From NCBI RefSeq assembly GCF_004365965.1, contig NZ_SOEB01000005.1:62001-126000 (forward strand): a DNA stretch of 64,000 nucleotides, in the 5' to 3' direction. The position numbers and the translations under genes were made by a program. The notes under the pieces were generated by a model, which was not told the origin of the DNA, made no database searches, and saw only the letters and a program-made list of their open reading frames with translations. This document shows positions 21,571 through 30,005 of the stretch, piece after piece. Each line of letters begins with the position of its first letter. The first letter of the stretch is position 1. The DNA comes from Rhodovulum visakhapatnamense (GTDB taxonomy: Bacteria > Pseudomonadota > Alphaproteobacteria > Rhodobacterales > Rhodobacteraceae).

Positions 21571-22056
21571 TCAGGCGGCGGAACCGCCGAGCGCGCGGAG
21601 CGCCCGAAGCTCGGGGCCGTCCTCGCCCTCGATCCCGTCCAGCACCAGATGCAGGGTCTCGACCAGACGGACCATATGCTGCACCTCGGCCGCGCCGAAC
21701 CGCCCCGACGCGCGCGAGAGCCCGGCCAGGCTGCGCGAGGTCGCGGGGCCGACCGAGACCGTCACGCCATTGGCCACGCCAAAGGACCGCGCGGCGGCGA
21801 ACACGCCGACCGGGTCGTCAAGCGCGGGATCGTCCCAGTGGATGGCGCCGGTAGTGCAGAACCCCCAGCGGACCGACGGGTCGCTGACCACCAGCCCGTT
21901 CAGGTCGTAGTGATCGCACCACGCCTGCGGATAGGTCCGGTACATTACCAGCGGCCGGGTAAAGCGGATATGCAGCGCCACCACGAAACCGGTATCGCAG
22001 CCTTGCCGCAGCGCTTCCAGCAGTTCGGCGACCTTGTTTACCCTGTTCATTGACAT
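21571..22056 (-). CDS. LuxR-type autoinducer-binding domain protein without HTH
   Basis: The 161-residue product resembles the N-terminal acyl-homoserine-lactone-binding domain of LuxR proteins: a W-x-x-x-Y-x-x-x-x-L arrangement in WCDHYDLNGLVVSDPSVRW, then WDDP and a FGVANGVTVSVGP core. It ends without the usual C-terminal helix-turn-helix; the stop at 21571 follows directly after the binding-domain part. Two starts are close together (22056 MSMNRV and 22050 MNRV). It is divergent from a full-length LuxR-type gene 95 bases away. Possible roles are a ligand sink or a heterodimer partner that blocks DNA binding; neither is shown. No luxI-type synthase is in the window. Confidence 0.75.
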   Translation of the reverse strand: MSMNRVNKVAELLEALRQGCDTGFVVALHIRFTRPLVMYRTYPQAWCDHYDLNGLVVSDPSVRWGFCTTGAIHWDDPALDDPVGVFAAARSFGVANGVTVSVGPATSRSLAGLSRASGRFGAAEVQHMVRLVETLHLVLDGIEGEDGPELRALRALGGSAA

Positions 22057-22151
22057 CCGCCGCGCCCCGCAAACGCCCATGGAAATCCGGTGCCGCTCCT
22101 GCTACCAAAGCGCCGCATAGTTCAAGCCCTTCCCGACCAGATGTATAGCCG

Positions 22152-22763
22152 ATGGATCTTCGCAAGAAACTGACCGACCGCCTCGCCACGCTTGCCCCTG
22201 CAGGGTTCTATGTCGGGCTGCGGCTCGGGTTCGCCTATCCCGCACAGGAAATCAACCGCCTGCCCGGAGACTGGACGGATCACTATGCGCGCAGCGGACT
22301 TATCGTGCAGGACCCCGTTTTTCGCTGGGTCTATGCGCGCACCGGCGTCGTGTCCTGGGCATCGCTGGCCCATGACGATCCTGCCGACGTCTTCGGGCAG
22401 GCGGCCGCCTTCGGACTGCGCTTTGGGGCCGTGGTCTCGGTGATGCGGCCGGGCGACTCGGGACGGCGCAGCTATGGCACCTTCGCCCGGTCGAATCGCG
22501 CCTTTGGCTCGACGGAAATGGCCGAACTTCTGGGCATCGTCACGCGCCTGCACGCGGCCGACTCCGGAGAACGGCCCCTGACCCGCGCCGAAACCGAGGC
22601 ACTTCGGCTCCAGGCCGATGGCCTGCGCCTGAAGGAGATCTCGGCCGAGCTCGACATCTCGATGAGCGCGGTGAAGGCGCGGCTGGCCAATGCCAAGCGC
22701 AAGCTCGGCGCCGCCACCACCTCGCAGGCGACATCTCTGGCGCGCTGCCGCGGCGTGATCTGA
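22152..22763 (+). CDS. LuxR-family regulator with autoinducer-binding domain
   Basis: The 203-residue product has an N-terminal autoinducer-binding-like domain (WTDHYARSGLIVQDPVFRW) and a C-terminal LuxR helix-turn-helix (PLTRAETEALRLQADGLRLK then EISAELDISMSAVKARLANA, about residues 137-182). The two domains keep the LuxR order and length. It is divergent from the HTH-less paralogue, whose binding domain it resembles in length and in the WxDHY and DP..RW positions, suggesting an old duplication. With no luxI nearby it is a solo LuxR in this window. Its targets are unknown; the operon starting at 21395 is the closest candidate. Confidence 0.87.
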   Translation: MDLRKKLTDRLATLAPAGFYVGLRLGFAYPAQEINRLPGDWTDHYARSGLIVQDPVFRWVYARTGVVSWASLAHDDPADVFGQAAAFGLRFGAVVSVMRPGDSGRRSYGTFARSNRAFGSTEMAELLGIVTRLHAADSGERPLTRAETEALRLQADGLRLKEISAELDISMSAVKARLANAKRKLGAATTSQATSLARCRGVI

Positions 22764-23234
22764 CGCCTGCGGCACGCCGCATTGTTCCGAATTTCGCAAT
22801 CTTCCGGCGCCCCGACCTTTCCGGGCCGAGGCGCGCCACAGGACGCGGTGCCCGGCGCCTGGCAAGCCCGGTTCACCCCCAGAGGCTTGCAGATTTGCAT
22901 CTGCGGCGCACCGGGCGCGTTCGTATTGCGGCCCGCTTTACTGAATTTCGCCCAACGACGGGCAGGAATGCGGAGGTCAATTCAATTCTTGCTGAGCGAG
23001 CCGGTTCCGCATGGTGGAACTTCGCATGTTCAATTAGTATATGTATCGCCGCAATCAATTTATTAATAGACGCCCGTGCACGAAAGCCCGCTTTTAAAGA
23101 CGCCGAAAGCATGGCGCCGCTTAAAATGCGCTCCGGCCGCCATTTCGCTCTTGGCAAAGACAATTTCTCGGTACAAAGTCCCGCCATTGCAGACGACTAA
23201 CAGTCGATCCCCACTCGATCGAAGGAAAACCGAG
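22764..23234. other. 471-base gap upstream of the H-NS-like gene
   Basis: No convincing gene lies here. The first ~200 bases are GC-rich like the rest of the window. From about 22975 to 23110 the sequence is markedly AT-rich for this genome, with stretches such as TTCAATTAGTATATGTATCG and CAATCAATTTATTAATAGAC. Open frames on both strands (22873-23187 minus, 22895-23200 plus) have no recognisable domain or SD. AT-rich, bendable DNA upstream of an H-NS-family gene is what autoregulation by the protein would need; this is inference. Confidence 0.6.
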
Positions 23235-23546
23235 ATGCCAAAAGACCTAGAAACCCTGACGCTGAAGGAGCTCAAGGAACTCCGCAAGGACGTCGATACC
23301 GCGATCTCTTCTTTTCACGAACGCGAGAAGGCAAAAGCCCGCGCAGTTCTTGAGGCAACCGCCAAGGAAATGGGTTTCTCTCTGGACGATATCCTGGGCA
23401 AGAAGGCGCGCCGGGTGAAACCCACGGCGAAATACCGCAATCCCGAAAATCCCGCCGAAACCTGGAGCGGTCGCGGACGCCGTCCGCGCTGGCTGGAAGA
23501 GGCTTTGTCGAACGGCGCAAGCCTCGAGGATTTCGCCATCGCCTGA
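23235..23546 (+). CDS. H-NS family nucleoid protein (HvrA-like)
   Basis: The 103-residue product has an N-terminal coiled-coil oligomerisation region (LETLTLKELKELRKDVDTAI to about residue 45) and a C-terminal H-NS DNA-binding domain. Its motif YRNPENPAETWSGRGRRPRW ends close to the C-terminus and has the GRGRRP AT-hook-like loop that enters the minor groove. Rhodobacter HvrA and Spb, regulators of photosynthesis and nitrogen-fixation genes, belong to this family and have the same length. I chose ATG at 23235 because GAAGGA lies about 9 bases upstream; the frame extends upstream without support. It is a single gene, followed by a possible terminator. Confidence 0.9.
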   Translation: MPKDLETLTLKELKELRKDVDTAISSFHEREKAKARAVLEATAKEMGFSLDDILGKKARRVKPTAKYRNPENPAETWSGRGRRPRWLEEALSNGASLEDFAIA

Positions 23547-23640
23547 CCCCTCTCCCGGGGCCGGGCGCCACAGGGGAGGCGCCACCCCGGGACGTTCCTG
23601 ATCTGCGCCTCCCGGGAACCGGTCCGGCGGGACGACCCCT

Positions 23641-23671
23641 GGCGGGCAAGACAAAACCCGCCCCCCCTTTT
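23641..23671 (+). terminator. Possible intrinsic terminator after the H-NS-like gene
   Basis: A 6-bp GC stem (23641-23646 GGCGGG with 23657-23662 CCCGCC, 10-base loop) is followed by C5 and TTTT. It lies about 95 bases after the stop and 59 before the next gene on the same strand. The stem is short, so efficiency is uncertain. Confidence 0.4.
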
Positions 23672-23729
23672 CCTTGCCCGTGCAGCGCTCTAGACAGGCG
23701 GCACAATCCTTGCACCGGGAAGGGCTCGC

Positions 23730-24740
23730 ATGACCCGCGTCTTCATCACCGGCACGGCCGGATTCATCGGGTTCCACCTCGCCGATCTTCTGCTGTCAGA
23801 GGGCATGACCGTCCATGGCTATGACGGCATGACCGACTATTACGACGTGTCGCTCAAGCGCCGCCGCCTGGCGCAACTCGACGGCCGCGAAGGTTTCGCG
23901 ATGACCGAGGCGATGCTCGAGGATGACGAGGCGCTGTCAAAGGCCGTCGACGGCTTTCGCCCCGACATCATCGTCCATCTCGCGGCCCAGGCCGGCGTCC
24001 GCTACAGCCTCGACAACCCGCGTGCCTATATCGATTCGAACCTCGTCGGCACCTTCAATGTGATGGAAGCCGCCCGGCGCCAGTCGGTCCGCCATCTGAT
24101 GATGGCCTCCACCTCGTCGGTCTATGGCGCCAATACCCAGATGCCCTTCGCGGAAACCCAGAAGGCCGACCTGCCGCTGACGATCTATGCAGCCACGAAG
24201 AAGGCGACCGAGGCGATGGGCCATGCCTATGCGCATCTGCACGATCTGCCGACCACGATGTTCCGCTTCTTCACGGTCTACGGGCCCTGGGGTCGCCCCG
24301 ACATGGCGCCGATCAAATTCGCCAGCCGCATCGTCCGGGGCGAGCCCATCGACATCTACAATCACGGCGACATGTATCGGGATTTCACCTATGTCACCGA
24401 CCTGGTGCGCGGCATCCGCCTGTTGATGGATGCCGTCCCCGAACGGCCCGCCGATGGCTGCGTGCCCGAAGGCGACAGCCTGAGCCCGGTCGCCCCGTTC
24501 CGGGTGGTCAATATCGGCAATTCCGAAAAGGTGCGGCTGCTCGACTTTATCGACGCGCTCGAATCGGAGCTCGGAACGCCTGCGATCCGCAACTACATGG
24601 ACATGCAGCCGGGGGACGTTCCGGCCACCTGGGCCGATGCCTCGCTGCTGCAACGCCTGACCGGGTATCGCCCGCAAACCCCCATGCCCGAGGGCGTCGC
24701 CCGGTTCGTTGCCTGGTTTCGGGCAAACGACGCCTCCTGA
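23730..24740 (+). CDS. NAD-dependent sugar epimerase, UDP-glucuronate 4-epimerase type
   Basis: Extended SDR of 336 residues. The nucleotide-binding motif TGTAGFIG is at residues 7-14, the active site has S-T-S-S-VYG and YAATK (Tyr153, Lys157), and MFRFFTVYGPWGRPDMAP is typical of UDP-glucuronate 4-epimerases (GAE/LspL type), which make UDP-galacturonate for capsule, LPS or exopolysaccharide. SD GGGAAGGG lies upstream of ATG. It precedes two exported-protein genes but is separated from them by 166 bases with a possible promoter, so it may be its own unit. Related 4,6-dehydratases and galactose epimerases are less likely. Confidence 0.88.
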   Translation: MTRVFITGTAGFIGFHLADLLLSEGMTVHGYDGMTDYYDVSLKRRRLAQLDGREGFAMTEAMLEDDEALSKAVDGFRPDIIVHLAAQAGVRYSLDNPRAYIDSNLVGTFNVMEAARRQSVRHLMMASTSSVYGANTQMPFAETQKADLPLTIYAATKKATEAMGHAYAHLHDLPTTMFRFFTVYGPWGRPDMAPIKFASRIVRGEPIDIYNHGDMYRDFTYVTDLVRGIRLLMDAVPERPADGCVPEGDSLSPVAPFRVVNIGNSEKVRLLDFIDALESELGTPAIRNYMDMQPGDVPATWADASLLQRLTGYRPQTPMPEGVARFVAWFRANDAS

Positions 24741-24846
24741 GGGACGCAATCCGCAGGAAAACAACGGAAAGCGGCACCGTCCCCGCCGTTGCCCCTTGCC
24801 GGGCGACGGCCTGCGTGGTTACGTGACAGGAGGAAGGGTTTCCTGC

Positions 24847-24876
24847 TTGGCGACAATCCCGTTTCGCGAATACTAT
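24847..24876 (+). promoter_or_regulatory. Possible promoter of the exported-protein pair
   Basis: TTGGCG (24847-24852) and TACTAT (24871-24876) are separated by 18 bases and lie 31 bases before the next start codon, in a locally AT-richer stretch. They resemble -35 and -10 elements. This is a motif match only. Confidence 0.35.
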
Positions 24877-24906
24877 TTGTTTAGAGCGGTTGCCTAAGAC
24901 GACATC

Positions 24907-26676
24907 ATGACCGCGTATTTTCAGATTGCTGCCCAGACGTTCCGCGCCCTTGCCTGCGCGGCCTTGGTGGCTGTTTCCCCGTCTGCAGTCTCGGGCCAGA
25001 CCATTCCGCATCCAGGCGCCGTCCGGCTGGCGATCCAGAATGCCGACGCCCATGCCCCACGCGCGAAATCGGTGGTCGATCTGCAGGGGCTTCGCGCCTC
25101 GCAATCCGCGCTGTCGCGCGATGGCACCCGGGTTCGGCTGACCTCGCTCAATCCTAATGCCAACGGCTGGTTCCTGCTGGAAATCGACCGCCCCGGCCAG
25201 CGGAGCGAGGCTTATCACCTCGAAAATCCAGACCCGCTGACCCGCGATGTCGCGCTCAGCGACGATCCGGTTCCGGCGATCCTGCTGACCGAGAGCCAGA
25301 CCCGGTACAAGTGCCGCCCCTGGACGGTGGCGACGCCCGAACTGTCCGACGCGCGCGCCTCGGGCCTGCCATTTGCGCCGATCTGCGACAGCCATCTTTA
25401 CCTGCGCAACCCGGTGTCGGGCGCGCGCACCAATCTTGAACGGACGGCCGAATTCCTGCGCGACAATGTCTGGTTCGGGGAATCCCTCGTCGGCTTCGTC
25501 AAGGATACGCTTTACAAGGACCGCTATCTCGCCAGCGGCGAGGTTTTGACCGGCGCCGATCCGGGCGAGGTGAACCGCCTGCTCGGCCGGGCCGACCTGC
25601 GCGATTTTCCGGTCATGTATACGACCATGACCTTCGATCTTGTCGGCGCCAGCCCCGAACGCATGGAGATGGGCGCCTGGTATGCCGTGCGCGGCGCCCC
25701 CGGCATCTATGCCTCTGCCATGCAGCCGCGCATGATCAGCCCCGAAATCCTCGGGCACCGGGGCGAGACCAACGCGCTCGACGGGGTCGAGTCGCGGGCC
25801 GATGTCTATCTCGTGGCCTTCGACATGACGAATTTCGACATCGGCTACGAAACCGGAACCGAACATCCCCGGCTCGAATGGTCCTCGCGCCCCTCGCGTG
25901 GGGGCCAAAGCTGGAACCTGCCCGGCCCGGACGGGTTCAACACCGCGCGCCCGCTGGCAACGATGGGCATGGTCAATCCCGAAGAGGCCCGCCGGATCGC
26001 GGCCACCTTTACGGGTGGGTTCAAGCGCGACCATGGCGCCTTCCGGTTCGGGCCGATGGCCGGGTTCAACAACGGCCACCATTACGGCTTTATCGTGCAC
26101 GGAACGGTGCTCAGCACGCTGCAGCCCGGGCTTTCGACGCTTTACGTGCTGGATGACGGCACCGTTCGCATGAAGACCTGGGCCGAGGCCGACGATGCGC
26201 TGCTGCCGCAGATCCGCTTTGCCCGGCAGAATGGCGTGCCGATCATCGAACGCGACCCCGCGACCGGAAACGGCATGGTCGGCCCGCTGGTCCGGCAATG
26301 GGGGGCGGGCAACTGGTCGGGCTCGGCCAATGCCGATCTCCGGACTCTTCGCGCCGGAGCCTGCATGAAGACCGCCGCAGGCCGCCAGTTCCTGATCTAT
26401 GGCTGGTTCTCGACCGCGACGCCCTCGGCCATGGCCCGCACCTTCCAGGCCTATGGCTGCGATTATGCCATGCTGCTGGACATGAATGCCATCGAACACA
26501 CCTATATGGCGCTTTACACGCCGGAAAAAGGTGGCGGCATCGACGCGCGCCATCTGGTCGCCGGCATGAGCCGGATCGACGAGAAAAGCCGCGACGGCCA
26601 TGTCATTCCGCGCTTCATCGGCTTCCCGGACAACCGCGACTTCTTTTATCTGATGCGCAAGGAGCCGTTGCCATGA
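24907..26676 (+). CDS. Exported protein with NAGPA/DUF2233-like features
   Basis: 589-residue protein with an N-terminal signal peptide (hydrophobic ALACAALVAVSPSAVSG, residues about 14-30). The C-terminal half has features that recall phosphodiester glycosidases of the NAGPA/DUF2233 family: ARRIAATFTGGFKRDHGAFR (compare the NGGFF-type motif) and LLDMNAIEHTYMALY where family members have an LDGGGS-type loop. The match is weak and I do not assign an activity. Cysteines are few. Its TGA overlaps the next start (ATGA), so the two exported proteins are translationally coupled and probably work together outside the cytoplasm. Confidence 0.7.
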   Translation: MTAYFQIAAQTFRALACAALVAVSPSAVSGQTIPHPGAVRLAIQNADAHAPRAKSVVDLQGLRASQSALSRDGTRVRLTSLNPNANGWFLLEIDRPGQRSEAYHLENPDPLTRDVALSDDPVPAILLTESQTRYKCRPWTVATPELSDARASGLPFAPICDSHLYLRNPVSGARTNLERTAEFLRDNVWFGESLVGFVKDTLYKDRYLASGEVLTGADPGEVNRLLGRADLRDFPVMYTTMTFDLVGASPERMEMGAWYAVRGAPGIYASAMQPRMISPEILGHRGETNALDGVESRADVYLVAFDMTNFDIGYETGTEHPRLEWSSRPSRGGQSWNLPGPDGFNTARPLATMGMVNPEEARRIAATFTGGFKRDHGAFRFGPMAGFNNGHHYGFIVHGTVLSTLQPGLSTLYVLDDGTVRMKTWAEADDALLPQIRFARQNGVPIIERDPATGNGMVGPLVRQWGAGNWSGSANADLRTLRAGACMKTAAGRQFLIYGWFSTATPSAMARTFQAYGCDYAMLLDMNAIEHTYMALYTPEKGGGIDARHLVAGMSRIDEKSRDGHVIPRFIGFPDNRDFFYLMRKEPLP

Positions 26677-27674
26677 CCCGCATTCTGGGCCTTCTCACGA
26701 TCTGGCTCGCCCTTGCCGCAACGCCCGGCACCGCGCAAAGCCTGGCCGAGTCGAACGCCCAGCTCTTTCGCGAACTGCAATCGGTGCGCGGCGTCGACGG
26801 CGCCGCGATCGAGAGGATCCAGCAAATCTTCGCACGCTCGCGGGTTCTGGGGCAGGGCAATCCGGCGATCACCCGCCACGCCATGACCCGCGAAGAGTGC
26901 AACGCCCGCGCCGGCGGCAATGCGCTGGCCGCCTATGCCGACAAGCGGTTCGAACGGATCTGCGGCGCCAAATACATGGCTCCGCTTTACGATCCGCGGA
27001 CCGAACGGCCCGAGGACGCGAAGGCCTGCATCGACCAGTTCGAATATCCCGATATTCCCTGCAGCTATCCGGTGGTCTGGGTGAAGGCCAAGGAAGCCGC
27101 CGAAATCTGCGCCGCCGAGGGCAAGCGACTGTGCGACGCGCATGAATGGGAAGGCGCCTGCGCCGGCGCGCTGGAGCCGCCGGACTACCGCTTCGACCTG
27201 GCGCGCGGCCAGTCGGACTCGGGGGCCGTCAACCGGATGCGCGCCGCGCATAACGCCAAATACCAAAGCTCCGCCAGCTGGAGCTATGGCCCTGCCTTCC
27301 GTACCGGGGTCTGTGCGCAGGACAGCGTGAAAAGCCCGACCTGCCCCGGCGGCGGGTTCGGCAATTGCGGGTCCAACACCTACCCGACCGGAAGCTTCAA
27401 GAGCTGCACCAGCCCGCTGAAGGTCTATGACATCAACGGCAACGCCGCCGAACACATGAACCTGCCGCTCGCCCCCGACCAGATGGCCAGCTCGGGCAGC
27501 ACGCGGCTTGGTGTGACAGAGATGAAAGGGTCCTGGTTCATCTGGGACAAGTATCGCGCCCATCCCGACTGGTGCCGCTGGCGCGCGCCCTTCTGGCACG
27601 GCGCGCGGGTGATGAGCCCGGCAAGCCACGAGAATTACCACCTCGGCTTCCGCTGCTGCAAGACACTGGACTGA
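26673..27674 (+). CDS. Exported SUMF1/FGE-like protein
   Basis: 333-residue protein with a signal peptide (MTRILGLLTIWLALAATPGT, cleavage near TAQS) and a SUMF1 (formylglycine-generating enzyme-like) fold: KEAAEICAAEGKRLCDAHEW, VYDINGNAAEHM and a C-terminal GSWFIWDKYRAHPDWCRWRA ending with HLGFRCC. True FGEs carry a cysteine pair in that last region (as in GSFLCHxSYC); here only the second position has Cys, so sulfatase activation is doubtful. There are about a dozen cysteines, suggesting disulfides and a periplasmic or extracellular location. ATG at 26673 overlaps the previous stop and GGAG lies 8 bases upstream; a longer frame upstream is a shadow. Role unknown. Confidence 0.8.
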   Translation: MTRILGLLTIWLALAATPGTAQSLAESNAQLFRELQSVRGVDGAAIERIQQIFARSRVLGQGNPAITRHAMTREECNARAGGNALAAYADKRFERICGAKYMAPLYDPRTERPEDAKACIDQFEYPDIPCSYPVVWVKAKEAAEICAAEGKRLCDAHEWEGACAGALEPPDYRFDLARGQSDSGAVNRMRAAHNAKYQSSASWSYGPAFRTGVCAQDSVKSPTCPGGGFGNCGSNTYPTGSFKSCTSPLKVYDINGNAAEHMNLPLAPDQMASSGSTRLGVTEMKGSWFIWDKYRAHPDWCRWRAPFWHGARVMSPASHENYHLGFRCCKTLD

Positions 27675-27962
27675 TCGCCCCCGGCGCCGGCGGCGCTTGG
27701 GCCGCCAACCGCGCGGCACGGGCGGACGGCACATGAGATCAGCATGATGCCCGGGTGCGATCCCCCCCTCTCATGCGCGGACAGAAGCCTGTGCCCCCTG
27801 ACTTCGGGATCTTGCCGCAAGGGTCTTGGTGCGCCCGACACTCCGGTCGCGCCGGTCGGCCTCCCCGCGAACCGTGCCGGAGACGCCTGCAGACCTGCGG
27901 ATTTTCCAGTGTGCCGAAGCGAGAGGCACCGGCGCTGGTGGCACCGGCGCTCCCGCGACGCA

Positions 27963-29405
27963 TCAGGGCCGCAGCACGAACATCACGTAGTCGGGGGCAA
28001 GGCGCTCGACGACTTGGGCCGCGCCAAAGATCTCGTTCAGCTCCGCAAAGGACGAGGACGAACAAATGCCCCGGATCGGCCGACCTGTCAGGGCGCGCAG
28101 CCTGGGCCCAAGGTCGTCCTTGTGAGCGAGATAAACGAACGGGCGTCCGTTCGAAGCATAGAATGACACGGCCCCTGGCGAGAAACGGGTCTTTCTGTCC
28201 CAGCCGCAGGCGACCAGTGTCTCGTCGTCCTGCAACTGCGCGCCCACGGTCGGCAGTACGGTCGATTGCGCGGCCTGGTCACGGGACGATTGCCCGGACA
28301 GCAGGATGGCGGGTTTCAGCGGCCCCAGCAGCAGCAGCGACATGATCCCGGTGACGATCCATTTCCGGCGCAAAGTGGCCTGCGACTGGAAGATCCAGAC
28401 CGCCACGACTGCGCAGAACAGCGGCACGAGGTTCAGGGTATAGCGCGGATAGACCGGGCCACCGGCCAGGACGATGCTGGCGACATATCCCACCACCACG
28501 GCCGTGAAGCCAAAAAGCCGCGGGTCGCGCAAGAGCCAGGGCAGGACGAAAAGCCCGGCGATGGCACCGAGCCTCAGGAAAGGTTCGTCGCGGATCACGA
28601 TCCCCCAGACATCCCCGAGACCGCGCATCCCGGAGGCGGCATCGGGGGAAAACCGGCCGATCAGTTCGTTGTCGACGGCCGATCGAATGGCCGCAGGGCC
28701 GTGCAACAGGATCTGCAAGAGCGGCCAGGCGGCCGCGAGGCACAGTGCCAGAAGACCCGCGGCCGGAAGGATCCGGGACCTCAGGCCGGGCAAGGCCACG
28801 CCCAGAAGCCGCGCGGCCAGCGCCGCCCCGGCGACGAAGACGGCCACGGCGGCAAGGGCGCCGGGCGATTTCTGCAAGGCACCAAGACCGACCGCCACCG
28901 CGGCCCACCACCAGTTCGACGGGCTCTGCACAGCGCGCCAGGCAAAAAGCAGGGCGAGCGTGACGAAGGCGGCCGACCCGGTCTCGAGCATGCCGGACAT
29001 GGCATGGGACCAGAACTCGGTCGAACTGGCCAGCAGGATCACGGCGGCGGGCGCGGCATGGGGATGCGCGGGCGCGATGCTGCGCGCCAGAGAGGCCGTC
29101 GCGATCAGACAGACGACCGAAAAGATCCAGGACGGGATCCGGATCGCGACGGTTTCGTCGACCCCCGCGCCCAGAAAGACCGCGCCCATCCAGTATTGCA
29201 AAGGCGGCTTCTGGAAATTCGGAAGGTTCGAGGAATAGACGGTCGTCCAGTCTCCGAAGCGCAGAAAACCGCTCGTCCGGTCGAGGGTGAGAAATTCGTC
29301 AAAGCGGTAGAGCTGGCCGACCGGCAGTTGCGTGAGGTAGAAAAGTGCCAGACCCGAGATCAGGATCAGGCCAAGCTTCTGCGGATCGCGGAGCCAGGAG
29401 TTCAT
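27963..29405 (-). CDS. Membrane glycosyltransferase, ArnT/PMT type
   Basis: 480-residue integral membrane protein with roughly 10-12 hydrophobic segments. The first periplasmic loop reads YRFDEFLTLD, matching the acidic DE site near the N-terminus of GT-C enzymes such as ArnT and protein mannosyltransferases, and is followed by NFQKPPLQYWMGAVFLGAG, also typical. The last ~100 residues form a soluble domain. Such enzymes move a sugar from an undecaprenyl/polyprenyl-phosphate donor to lipid A, protein or glycan. It is convergent with the exported pair and next to the mobile-element scar. Acceptor and sugar are unknown. Confidence 0.83.
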   Translation of the reverse strand: MNSWLRDPQKLGLILISGLALFYLTQLPVGQLYRFDEFLTLDRTSGFLRFGDWTTVYSSNLPNFQKPPLQYWMGAVFLGAGVDETVAIRIPSWIFSVVCLIATASLARSIAPAHPHAAPAAVILLASSTEFWSHAMSGMLETGSAAFVTLALLFAWRAVQSPSNWWWAAVAVGLGALQKSPGALAAVAVFVAGAALAARLLGVALPGLRSRILPAAGLLALCLAAAWPLLQILLHGPAAIRSAVDNELIGRFSPDAASGMRGLGDVWGIVIRDEPFLRLGAIAGLFVLPWLLRDPRLFGFTAVVVGYVASIVLAGGPVYPRYTLNLVPLFCAVVAVWIFQSQATLRRKWIVTGIMSLLLLGPLKPAILLSGQSSRDQAAQSTVLPTVGAQLQDDETLVACGWDRKTRFSPGAVSFYASNGRPFVYLAHKDDLGPRLRALTGRPIRGICSSSSFAELNEIFGAAQVVERLAPDYVMFVLRP

Positions 29406-29619
29406 GAAATCCTCTTCTCTTCGGCCAGGAACGGATCGGGCGATGGGAGTACGGACAAGGACGGGTAGGCTGCCCGCAACGGGTCATGCCGGGTGATGGC
29501 GGAAAAGTCCATTCCGCAGTGGAGAGAGGCGCCGTCTCACCCACGCTGCGGGATTACCCTCCGCCATGCGCCGAAATCCGCGACAAGCGAGAAAATTCGC
29601 CCCAGGGTCAGGATCCACC

Positions 29620-30005
29620 CCCGGTAACTGACGGTTGCCGCGAGAGCGATGGCCGGGAGGAGGACCTTTGGGCAGCGGTCATAGCGGGTCGCTACGCGTC
29701 TTCACTCCTTGAGCCTGCCGACCATGATCTCGATCCGGTTGCGGCGCGTGTATCGGCGCTTATCGTATTTGACCGGGGTCTTGCGTTGCTTCCGGCCAGG
29801 GATGCAAGCGCGTATCCCTTTGTCTTGCAAAGCTTCTTGGAACCAATCGGCATCATGGCCGCGATCCCCGAGCAGCCAGTCGATTTTTGGGAGGCTGTTG
29901 AGCAACGCCCTTGCGCCGATGTAGTCACCGACCTGACCGGTGGTGACGAACAGGTCGAGCGGGCGCCCCTGGCTGTCGCAGATGACATGCCGTTTGGTAT
30001 TCATG
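29620..30005 (-). mobile_element. IS5-family transposase fragment (C-terminal half)
   Basis: From about 30004 the minus strand reads MNTKRHVICDSQGRPLDLFV, then LLGDRGHDADWFQEALQDKG and the conserved YDKRRYTRRNRIEIMVGRLK. This is the catalytic second half of an IS5/IS427-type DDE transposase. A TGA at 29702-29704 stands where relatives have a tryptophan codon (GRLK-[D/E]-W-RR); reading through it, RRVATRYDRCPKVLLPAIAL continues in the same frame to about 29620. The N-terminal half is missing: homology stops just before the ATG, where an IS481-type element begins. Not functional. Confidence 0.85.

Noticed and set aside
22873-23200. Small open frames on both strands in the gap before the H-NS-like gene
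   Set aside because: They overlap each other, contain no recognised domain and lie in AT-rich probable regulatory DNA.
24547-26601. 684-codon open frame on the minus strand
   Set aside because: Antisense to the exported NAGPA-like protein gene, which has a signal peptide and coupled neighbour; the minus frame has no domain.
27925-27951. Direct repeat GGCACCGGCGCT, two copies 3 bases apart
   Set aside because: Short, close to a gene end, no further copies; no reason to think it functional.
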